Below, piece after piece: positions 10,727 through 19,411 of a stretch of DNA of 31,767 nt; positions within the stretch are counted from its first letter, which is position 1, and every line of letters begins with the position of its first letter. Source of the stretch: Plantago elongata (taxonomy: Eukaryota; Streptophyta; Magnoliopsida; Lamiales; Plantaginaceae); assembly GCA_036897095.1 (NCBI GenBank), contig JAYMSP010001469.1, positions 1-31,767 on the forward strand. The letters run 5' to 3'. A program made the translations under genes and the position numbers. The notes below the pieces were generated by a model. The model saw nothing but the letters and a program-made list of their open reading frames with translations. It did not search any database and had not been told where the DNA came from.

Positions 10727-11760
10727 AAGCTAGTGGATGATGCAATTGTTAATGACGACCAAAAGGGTGCAATGGCTACACCCATTGATACAGGCAGTGT
10801 ATCCAATACACCACTGGTTGAAATTGATGCCATAACTTTTGAGACAGAGGGTGTGGAGGATACACCAGCTACTACATCCAGTCCAAAACATGGCAAAGTC
10901 AAGTGAAAGACAATCGTGACATCTTCCAATGCCTAGACACCCTTCACGTGAGGATAATAATGTTGTTGATGACGCACATATTGATGCTGAGATGATTTTC
11001 AAGGAATTTGTGCCCAATGATCCCATAACACTGATCCATGAGCTTATGGACGAGGTAGCTACCCGACCTAGTGTGATGGAGACATGCATACCAAAGGAAA
11101 CTGTTGCTGACCAGGATGGTGTACTGGAAACAGTAGCTACTTTTGGCAAGGATAAAAAGGATGTGTCTGAGACATCCACCATGGTAGTTACAAAAGGGAA
11201 AGAGATTGTGTGAGAAGTATATCCATGTGCCTGATTTTAAGCTTCATAGAGTTTTTGGTTTTCTGGAGTCTCGTCAGTTGCTAGGATCATTTTGTTCTTT
11301 TGCTCCCAAACTTATATGTGAGTTCGACTGTGATATAACCGAGGAGTTTGCTGATTCTTCATTCTACGGATTATGGTGAAGTGTATCAGTGTAAGAAGTT
11401 GTTTAATGTTACACCAGATATGCCGAATGGTGTGCTGGATACACCAGATGTTACAGAGGACACCACTGACATGGATAACGTTATTGTGATAAAGGAACTC
11501 ACTGGTATGTGGATAGCTTCCCTAATTTACAAGCTCAAGGAAGGAATGACGGTTGATCTGGGTTAACAAGTGTTTTATCATCCTGTCGGTTTTGAGGCGA
11601 AAGAAAACTCCACCAACTCTCTCATATTTGTTCTTAATCTTTAAGGTCTTGCTGACGATATGGTGAAATTGGTACACTTGATCTACAATGGTTTGATTCT
11701 TCCTATGAAACGATTGATGCTTCTTGTGAAGTCAGGTGGCTACAATTGATCAACATATAG
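10727..11760 (+). pseudogene. Env-like / 'putative plant transposon protein' reading frame, broken
   Basis: Consecutive open segments in + frames resemble the extra 3' ORF of Sireviruses, which databases often name putative plant transposon protein. Segment 10929-11213 starts MPRHPSREDNNVVDDAHID. From 11209 it reads KLHRVFGFLESRQLL and then FAPKLICEFDCDI. Then 11348-11566 has VYQCKKLFNVTPDM, where family members have V.VRGK.F.F.P. Then comes LTGMWIASLIYKLKEGMTVD and, after an in-frame stop at 11564, PVGFEAKENSTNSLIF. The breaks are frame changes near 10905, 11210 and 11370 and in-frame stops at 11564, about 11642 and 11750. Its position just upstream of the 3' LTR fits the env-like ORF. The function is unknown even in intact relatives, and this copy cannot make the full protein. 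Confidence 0.5.
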
Positions 11761-12120
11761 AAACCCTTCGACTAATGAAAGTCAACCTAAGGCTTTTGCT
11801 TTCAGCATATCAAGGAGGAGAGAGGATCAACAAGTGCAGTTGGATGGAGTGTACTGAACACACCAGTGTGCGTTATGACCAGTATGTTTTTGCAAGGCTG
11901 ATGGAGTGTACTGACTACACTAGTGCTTGTTATGGCAAGCATGTTGGATTGTTATATTCCTAGGATTTCTATGTTACTTTTATCTATTTATTTTATCTCT
12001 ATTGATCTGATTAAGAGGGATAAATCTCTTGACTTGAGGAGGAGATAGTATATATATTTGTGCACTTGTTTTAACATGTTTATAGGTGATATGAATTAAG
12101 GAAAAAACTAAGGGGGAGAT

Positions 12121-12308
12121 TGTAAGTGTGAGATTTTTGGGTGTACATAGGATACACTCCCAGAACTTCTGTTCACTAAGTTAAGTGGGTGTACTAGATA
12201 CAGTGTACTGGATACACCCTACGACTGGACATATTCTCACACTTGATATATATAATTTGTTTATAGTTTTTACCTTTATTCTAATCACTAATATTTCCAC
12301 ATATTTGG

Positions 12309-12349
<41 letters not shown>

Positions 12350-13044
12350 GGGGCGCGCGCGCGCGCGCAGATGTTATAGGACAAAAGATCTCCAAGATCC
12401 AAGAGTATCTACAACTCGAAGTCAACAAGGAATGAGAGTTTGAGTTGGAGTAAATCTTGAAGTAGAAGCCGATTAGGACTCAAACTGCAAACAATAAAGA
12501 TCACGACAAATCTGATGTGCTCAGCATGTTTTTGACAACTATATTTACCCTAAGAGCTCATCAAGATACTTACAAAAATCTACAAAAATCTACGAGGAAC
12601 AATCAAGAAAAATCAAGAGTTTATTTATTCTTAGATTCACGATTTCTATCATACTTTTCTAAGTTTTTCCTATCTTTGTCCAGAGATTGATAGAGTTAGT
12701 TCTTTATACTTTCTTAGTTGTTTTGCATCTAGATATATTCTAGAATAGATCTAGAGTAGTTCTTTGTATTCATTATTCATATATAGTGGATATTTTCGCC
12801 ATGAGGCTCAATGGATTATAGAAATATAGAAACTTATCTCTTTGTCTTGTAATTTCCGCTGCATATTCTGTTAAATTCGAGATTAGGTTTCTAGATTAGA
12901 TCTAAATATAGTCGAGCTTAATATGGTCGAGCATGGTGTCACGTTTACAACCTAAATTATTTTACACAGTTTTAGTTGTACTCGATACACTGAACTTCAG
13001 GTTTAGCTTGTTTAGTACTAAACTCCGGTCCGCATACTATTTCA
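12121..13044 (+). repeat. 3' LTR (924 bp) of the Sirevirus-like element
   Basis: The counterpart of 6314-7142. It is about 95 bp longer, mainly because of extra palindrome copies at 12187-12219 and a composite microsatellite at 12309-12368. The ends TGTAAG...TTTCA and the following CTATA are intact. Confidence 0.9.
12309..12368. repeat. Composite (AT)n(GT)n(GC)n microsatellite
   Basis: About 24 bp of AT repeats pass directly into about 16 bp of GT, a short G run and then about 16 bp of GC repeats. It is absent at the matching place of the 5' LTR, so it expanded after insertion of the element. Alternating purine-pyrimidine DNA of this kind can adopt Z-form. Confidence 0.95.
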
Positions 13045-13136
13045 CTATACATTGTTTATACTACTTGTTTCGAGTAGGAAGAAAGTTGCACTATACATTG
13101 TTTATACTACTTGTTTCGAGTAGGAAGAAAGTTGCT
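13045..13136 (+). repeat. 46-bp tandem duplication next to the retrotransposon
   Basis: The block starting CTATACATTGTTTATACTAC and ending AGGAAGAAAGTTGC is present twice head to tail (13045-13090 and 13091-13136) with one difference at the last base. Each copy begins with the target-site sequence CTATA. Confidence 0.95.
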
Positions 13137-13255
13137 GCTGCTTTGGATGTTGAGACAACCGAACTATTTACAGCAAAACTGGTTATCTCTTTGGCCAAGG
13201 AAATGAATTTTCACCAAATCATTTCAGAGGGTGATTGTTTACAAGTTAACATTTA

Positions 13256-13622
13256 GGATCCATTTGGTTCAACCCCAATAATTATGACCTGTTAAATTAC
13301 ATCTTTCAATCAGCAATAGAACGATGGTGGCTTCTGAAGCGGCCATCGTTTAAATTCTTCTGCAGGCTAAGTTCTTCGCCAGTTTCCAACCGCTCTGTTT
13401 TGATAGGTTGTTAGGCTTGGGTTAGGAAATCAACTGCAGGCTAAGTTCTTTGCCAGATTTCAAGTGCTCTGTTTTGATTGGTTATTAGGCTTGGGTTAGG
13501 AAATTCAGTTCGGAATTATGAACGCTTAAATCACCCAAAAATTTTAAACAAACGGAGCCATAATCAATGAATAGTTGACTAATACTATCCATATGAGCAA
13601 AAAATCTGAACCGAACGTGCCC
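13256..13622. mobile_element. MITE, PIF/Harbinger (Tourist)-like, 367 bp
   Basis: The left end GGATCCATTTGGTTCA and the inverted right end GGGCACGTTCGGTTCA match at 11 of 16 positions; four of the five mismatches are transitions. Both ends are flanked by TTA (13253-13255 and 13623-13625), the target duplication of this superfamily. Removing it brings together two parts of an RNase-H-like domain, which supports the boundaries. It contains two 74-bp tandem copies. Confidence 0.6.
13360..13507 (+). repeat. 74-bp tandem repeat, two diverged copies
   Basis: CTGCAGGCTAAGTTCTT starts at 13360 and again at 13434. Both units contain GCTCTGTTTTGAT and end with TTAGGCTTGGGTTAGGAAAT. The repeat lies inside the Tourist-like MITE. 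Confidence 0.9.
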
Positions 13623-13739
13623 TTAAAGGGGCCAAAGAATTAACTTTTTGTTTATACAGATTCAACAAACGTTGAATTTTTCATGGGACTGAAACTCATT
13701 CACATCCAACAACAAGCGAATGAATAATCGTAGTTTCTA

Positions 13740-14317
13740 CTTAAATATCATCTATTGCTCTATAGTAGATCGTACTATATAATAGAGTAAATTTTATTTC
13801 AATGGGTGAACTCACTCTATATTGAGATTGTAATCATTTAATATTGTTTAAGTCGTGGATCAAACCTACGTAATGGACTAAAAAGAAAAAAGGCAAAGTC
13901 ATATATGACAAAACTATTTAAAATTAGGAAAGTCAATATATCTTGTGTAAACTCCATAAAATCCCATCGAATTATCTAAAAGTACTGCTCCAGAGCAATG
14001 ATGCACCGGCTATTGCTCTCTCAGCTTGACTTGGAACCTGTCAACACATTTCCTTTCCCGCATCTCGTACACGGGTAGGAGGAATTCCCAATTAGTCATC
14101 CATTTCAAGATTAATACTCAACAGCTACAACATGCTTTATTTCGATGTGAATTCTCGAAAAGAAAGGTACATCATTATATATAATATTCTCGATCCTTTT
14201 AAGCTTTCAATTTTTAACTTGAAATTTTGAGGCGTTCCTCGTACATTTCTCTATAGTTTATGATCTGGATAGCTGAGGGAGTGATTGACTATTTAAAAGT
14301 AACAGTGTCAATGATTC
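13740..14317. other. Anonymous AT-rich DNA
   Basis: No open frame longer than chance, no repeat ends and no RNA gene recognised between the RNase-H relic and the HPPD promoter copy. Confidence 0.3.
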
Positions 14318-14659
14318 ATATCCAAATTAGAACATCACGATCTATTAGATCAGAAATTTGTACGAGAATATAACAAAATCAAGTACGTACGTATCAGGCA
14401 GCCGCTACCACTAATAAACAATTATAATGACAATGTAGTATGCATTCATTAATTTAGAAGTACAGTGAGTAATCAAAATTCAGACAACGTACTTGATCAA
14501 TTCTGTTTAGAAAAATAAACAACTTGATCAATTTTGTTCTAAACGAATGACAACTTGATCGATCATGTCACCTCATATATATATTCTATAAAATGAGCAC
14601 CAATTCTTCATATATTCATCTCATCACCAAATTAGCTTGCATTTCAAAATTAAGAATTG
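14318..14659 (+). promoter_or_regulatory. Orphan copy of the HPPD promoter and 5' leader
   Basis: This stretch aligns with 21977-22265, immediately upstream of the HPPD start codon. Shared blocks include ATATCCAAATT, TAATGACAAT, TTGATCAATTTTG with GTTCTAAA, TATAAAATGAGCACCAA, CATATATTCATCTCA and AAAATTAAGAAT. The TATA box (TATAAAA, 14587-14593) is kept. At the place of the HPPD ATG the copy reads ATT, and no HPPD coding sequence follows. It is a duplicated promoter without its gene, in the same orientation, about 7.6 kb upstream. Whether it still drives transcription is unknown. Confidence 0.8.
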
Positions 14660-15890
14660 TTGCAATAATTTTTTTATTAAAAAGAACCACTCAACCTCAA
14701 AAAAGAAGAAATGAGAGAAGTGTATCATTCAAGTAGATTATAATCCTTGCAAAATTACAAAGTCAAATGTCATTGATCGAATACACCTAATTATAAGATG
14801 AGATACCACTAAAAGGAGGATACCCAATGGCAGAAAAATTCTATTTAAACTTATCACAACTACTCAAGGGGAAGGGTGATATTAATAATAATAACAAAGT
14901 CACGGAGATTTATAAGATCCAAAATATACATCAAAGAAGAACTTAGCTTCCACGAAAACTAACTAAACTAGAAGGCCTACAAACTAATTAGAAAGCCTGA
15001 AAAATTCCAAACATCGGAATAGTTGCAATCATAATAAAGCCTAAGTCTACGACTCTAACATAAAGCTCAATAATAGTTGCAATCAATGACTCTACAAACT
15101 AATTAACAGGCAAACGTAACAAAGCCTCGATGAGGTAGAACAATCAGAAGCAAAATCATCCACTCCAAAGTAGCTCATGAACACATTTGTGAGTTGTGGC
15201 TACACTCCTGACTCACAAATATGTCAGCTAGCTATAGTTCCCAAAAGGACAGGCACCTTCGAGTTGATCTGCTAGTATAAAGATGGTTGTTGGCTCAAAT
15301 AGTAAGGAACTTAAAATATCAAGTTCAAGCTATGTGAATTAAAAATTAAATGACGTTGGGAGAGCTGCTCCATTAAAATGGGCATGACAGCATGTCAGTT
15401 GAATTAGTCGCATAAGTAATACCAGTGGAAAATCAATAAAGTTAATCCACTAACTACCCTCTCGGAAATAGAAGAAAGAACAAGGAAGAGCCACAATATA
15501 CTTGGAAAATAAACAATGATGTATATGGTGTCAATATTTGGAAAGATCTAGCGCGGGCCAATAAATCTACAGTTGAATTTACAAAAACTAAGTGTTGCGC
15601 AGAAAATCTACGCTCAATAATTATTATGCATTAAATAGGTTTAGGTGAATAATGAAAAGAATTAATTTAATTTTTTACTATAAAAGATTTAAATAAATAC
15701 CCTGAAAGAAATTAACAAATAAACAATTGTTCTTATTAGTATGCCAAACATGCTGGTAGTTTTTTGGATAAAGACTATGATAGAGATTATGGTGTTATAG
15801 GGTGATGGCAGTTAAATGAGGAAAGTGCAGTGTGGTTGTGTGGGAGTTTTTTCATTGTGACATTATGCGGCTGTTTGGCTGACTATCAAA
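14660..15890. other. Anonymous non-coding DNA
   Basis: AT-rich, with only short open frames on both strands. The one structure seen is a hairpin at 15181-15224 (arms ACACATTTGTGAGT and ACTCACAAATATGT with a 16-base loop). No HPPD-like coding remnant was found after the promoter copy. Confidence 0.35.
15181..15224. repeat. Small inverted repeat (hairpin)
   Basis: Two 14-base arms with one mismatch flank a 16-base loop. There is no U-run on either side and no gene close by, so no function is assigned. Confidence 0.5.
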
Positions 15891-16029
15891 ATGTGATTTT
15901 TTTTGCTATTTTTTTTTAGTCCAATATGAAATGATTCATATCACCAAATAAAAGAGTATATGTACATGAATCTCTAAGGGAACTATCTAACCGCACGACG
16001 AGCTAGATTATGTGTAAGCGCCCACACCT

Positions 16030-19000
16030 GCCTAGAGAAAGATCACTCCTTAAGCCGATAAAGTACCGACTCAACCTCCTGCTTACACACGGGACATCAC
16101 GCTTCCTGGACCACCTTTCGACGCTGCAATTGTACCATTGTGGGCATCACATCTCGTAAGAATCTCCAAACACAAATCTTGACCTTCCTCGACACTTTTG
16201 TATTCCACAAAAAATCCCAGCATCACCCATATTCGAACTCGAACCTTGCCCTGCTCTCTGTTCCTATTGCTGCTTAAGCAATTTCCGGGCTAAATAGTAG
16301 CCTTCCCGGACAGTATATACTCATGTTCGCGAACCATACCATACCATGCGATCCGGTACACTGGTTCGAGATAGCATAATCTGCAAAATCAAATCGACGT
16401 CCTCCGCTAAATACCAATCTCGCACAAGAACAAAATCCCATTCCCTCTCCTCCTTAATCAAGTCAGCCAAATGTGCATTAGCCGGACTCTCCGAAGAACC
16501 CCGAATACAGAGAAAGAAATTATCTCGGTATCCACAGATCACTCCACAGTTTGATACCTTCCACATTACCCACTCGCCACCTAACTCCTATCGCAAAGCC
16601 GGAATTGAGGCAACAATACTTCTCCAGGTGTATGAGCAACCTGTGAGAGCAGTAGCATCCAACACCCCACTGTTCAAAAAATACTTCGCCTTTAATAGCC
16701 GAGAGACCAATGTTTCCGGCTGCGTAAGACTGCGCCATGCCTGTTTAGCCAACAAAGCTAACTTAAATGCATTAAGGTCATGAAAGCCAAGATCTCCATC
16801 TCACTTGCACTCCTTCAAGGCCTCCCATCTTATCCAATGTATCTTATCCATATCCTTGCTAACACAACAAAACCGTGCTATTAGTGATTCAATCTCCTCT
16901 ACAAATGTCTTCGGAAGATGAAGGCAACTCATATCATATGTGGGAATCGATTGAAGCACCGATTTTCTCAAACACCTCTTTTCCAGCACTAGACAAGTTT
17001 TTATTCTCATAACCCTGTATTCGCTTCCATATAGTACTCCAAATTGAGTCAAATGCTTCCTTTCGAGACTGACCCACAACCAATGGTAGCCCAAGATACT
17101 TGTCATGACAACTAACCTCCTCAACTTGAAGAATACCAAGGATCTAAAGTTGAACACGCTTAGCTAATCCCCCACTAAAAACTGCATCGTATTTTTGAAA
17201 ATTAATTACCTGGCCAGGTGCTTCACTATAATCCAGTAGCACTCTTTTAATCGGCCAAGCAGCACCAACAGTTACCATGCATTAGATAAATGTATCATCC
17301 GCAAAAAGAATGTGAGATATACTAGGTGCCCCACGATAGATTCGAGCACCAACCAATTCGTCCATATCTTCCAGCTGTTTCAGCATAGTGCTTAAAACAT
17401 CCGCCACAAACAAAAATAAGTAGGGAGATAGCGGGTCGCCCTTTCGAAGACCACGTCCAGGATTAAAAGAAGGGCTTACCACCCCATTCAAAACCACCGA
17501 GTACGAAACAGAAGTAACACACTGAAGAACACGCTCCATGATGCGCGCATGAAAACCCAACCTAAGCATTACATGTTCCAAGAAACACCACTTCCTCTCT
17601 CATAGGCTTTGCTCATATCAAGTTTAAGTGAAAAAAAATCATCACCTTTTTTTTCTATTCTTTTTTATGAAGTGTTTGATTTCATAAGCAACCAGAATGT
17701 TATCAGTGATTAACCGACCAGGAACAAAATCAGACTGAGTTTTCCCAACAAGACTCGACATGCAAGGCTTTAATCTATTGGTAATGACTTTGGATGCTAT
17801 CTTATAGACCACATTACTCAAGCTGATGGGATGAAATTGAGTCATACGCTCAGGCTTAGCACATTTAGGGATGTGAACAATATGAGTGTGGTGGAAAGAA
17901 TCAGACATAACTCCTAAATTAAGAAAATTAAGTACACATTCTATAACAGAAAGACCAATATATGCCAATACTTCTGAAAGAAAAAAGCATTCATACAATC
18001 AGGACCTGGGAATTTCAAAGGGTACATATCAAATAAGGCTTTTGTTACCTCATCCTGCATGTAGGAGCGGCCAAGGTGCTGGTTAGCTGTCATAGAACCC
18101 CTTTGATGTATAGTATTCAAAACAAGATCCAGACTCTCTTGAGAAGGAACACTGGAGCCAAAGATCTCATGGAAGTACTCCATAGCTACCCTGTTAATTC
18201 CCTCCGCATCCACAAGTAATATACCACTCGAACCCCTCAGACAACGAATCACATTTCTCTATTTTCGAGAGGAAGCGCGCGCATGGAAGAACGAGGAGTT
18301 CTTATCTCCTTTTAAAATCCATTGAGCTTTCCCACGTTGTCTCCACAACATTTCCTCTTTATCAAAGAAATCATCAAGCTCAATTCGAATTCTCTTTGTC
18401 TCATCAACTACCTTTCGAGTATGAGGACCCTGCTGCGCCACTTCCAGCTCCTTACGCAATTTCCTGACCTTCTTCCTCACATGAACAAATGTTGAAGCAT
18501 CCCAATCTGTAAGACCAACTCGTAACAGTTGTATGTTATCGAAAACCGTGCACCAGTCCCCTGATCCTGACCGCCTTGCCAACAACTACGGATGACTTCT
18601 TCGCACGAGTGTTCTTTAGCCCACATCGCCTCGAATCTCCAAAATTCATTCTTCACCAAACGCATGTTACTCGCAACATCCTCCAAGTATAATATAATAG
18701 GACAATGATTCGATGCATGGGAGGACAAGTGAGACACAGAATAATGCGGAAATTGGATAGACCAATCTGTTGAACCTAACGCACGATCAAGTCTACACCA
18801 AATAATATTGGCTGCTAACCAATTATCACTCTAAGTGAAAGGAAAGCCGAAAAATCCAAGACCAGACAAACCCACCGTGGTAACAGCCTCACGGAATGGA
18901 CGAAACCTCCACGTCGGATTAGCGATCCAACCTCTACACTCAAAATCATCCAACACTTCAATGAAATCACCCATACAGACCCATGTCATAGAAGATAACG

Positions 19001-19345
19001 ACCCAAGCGATTACTTTGATCTAATTCCCCATAAAAACCAGTGAACCTCCATGGAGCAGTAGCATCATCCACGAAAAACTATAGCATCAATGTGATTAAT
19101 GGAAAAACTATGTATCGAGACAGTGACACTCTTGTCCCAAATGAGAGCCAAGCCCCCCCAAGCGACCCCTAGCATTAACATTAACACCATTCATTACCAG
19201 CTTATCTTTAAGAGAATTTATTCTACGAGAGCCTACTTTAGTATTCGAAAGGAAGACTAGGATGGGCCTATGTACTCTAAGTAGCTTTCTAAGAGCACGA
19301 CTTGTCCAGGGTGCCCAATCCCCCGGCAGTTCCAGGCTAGGAACT
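16030..19345 (-). pseudogene. LINE ORF2 (endonuclease - reverse transcriptase - zf-RVT), broken
   Basis: ORF2 nicks target DNA and reverse-transcribes the LINE RNA. The endonuclease start LAWNCRGIG lies at about 19342-19316. Its end HASNHCPIIL is at about 18720-18690; the usual motif is SDH, here SNH. Linker and RT follow: FDMYPLKFPGPDCMNAFFFQ, ISLSNVVYKIASKVITNRLK, FVPGRLITDNILVA, GLRKGDPLSPYLF and the catalytic HILFADDTF (about 17311-17288; the two Asp are kept). Downstream are VLQSIPTYDMSCLHLPK, WRVGNVEGIKLW and a zf-RVT module (VKICVWRFLRDVMPT, CPVC, about 16235-16075). Many stops and frameshifts separate the blocks. Confidence 0.85.
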
Positions 19346-19411
19346 CATAATGCTCGGCGAGACTGCTCAGCAATCACCATTGTTTCCAGAATTGATTTCA
19401 CAATAGGGATC

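Larger units (their letters stand above)
7032..12990 (+). repeat. Dispersed imperfect palindrome family (about 18 copies)
   Basis: A motif of the form GGTGT(N5-7)ATACACC recurs at 7032-7048, 7074-7088, 7451-7466, 7509-7524, 7981-7997, 9021-9036, 9760-9776, 9799-9815, 10238-10252, 10338-10358, 10796-10816, 10850-10866, 11429-11445, 11849-11864, 11904-11921, 12139-12160, 12187-12219 (doubled) and 12976-12990. The arms are self-complementary and the spacer varies. Copies lie in the LTRs, the non-coding part and the env-like frame, but I saw none outside the element. Confidence 0.7.
6314..13044 (+). mobile_element. LTR retrotransposon, non-autonomous, Sirevirus-like (Copia)
   Basis: A complete element of 6.7 kb. 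The two LTRs (6314-7142 and 12121-13044) both start TGTAAGTGTGAGATTT and end CTATTTCA, and share long, nearly identical blocks. It is flanked by the 5-bp target duplication CTATA (6309-6313 and 13045-13049). The primer-binding site ATTGGTATCAAAG (7143-7155) follows the 5' LTR and resembles the initiator Met-tRNA site of Copia elements. The main polypurine tract AAGGGGGAGA (12110-12119) abuts the 3' LTR. Polypurine-like tracts recur at about 9649, 9944 and 10099. The internal region has no recognisable protease, integrase or reverse transcriptase; it contains an unknown 5' frame, about 2.7 kb of non-coding DNA and a broken env-like frame. Multiple polypurine tracts and LTR-borne palindromes are reported hallmarks of Sireviruses; the assignment rests on that and on the env-like remnant, not on reverse transcriptase. 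Confidence 0.85.
13127..13725 (+). pseudogene. RNase-H-like (RVT_3) domain fragment split by a MITE
   Basis: The + frame from about 13127 reads VAAALDVETTELFTAKLVIS, then LAKEMNFHQIISEGDCLQV. This is the central part of the plant RNase-H-like domain (RVT_3): aELfAAklal.lAke...vilEgDclqv. The frame ends exactly where a MITE begins (13256). Beyond the MITE, 13672-13725 encodes LKLIHIQQQANE, matching the conserved end of the domain (fshirReaNe.AH). A possible N-terminal part lies upstream of the LTR element at about 6245-6308 (INVDEQEL-like, GVGTI). Such domains come from LINEs or domesticated genes. No complete frame remains. Confidence 0.55.

Noticed and set aside
15280-15330. Another SINE head (AGTTCAAGCT as B box)
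   Set aside because: The A box is not convincing and there is no similarity to the other three copies.
16346-16783. 145-codon + strand frame
   Set aside because: Antisense to the C-terminal part of LINE ORF2, where - strand motifs such as WRVGNVEGIKLW are recognisable.
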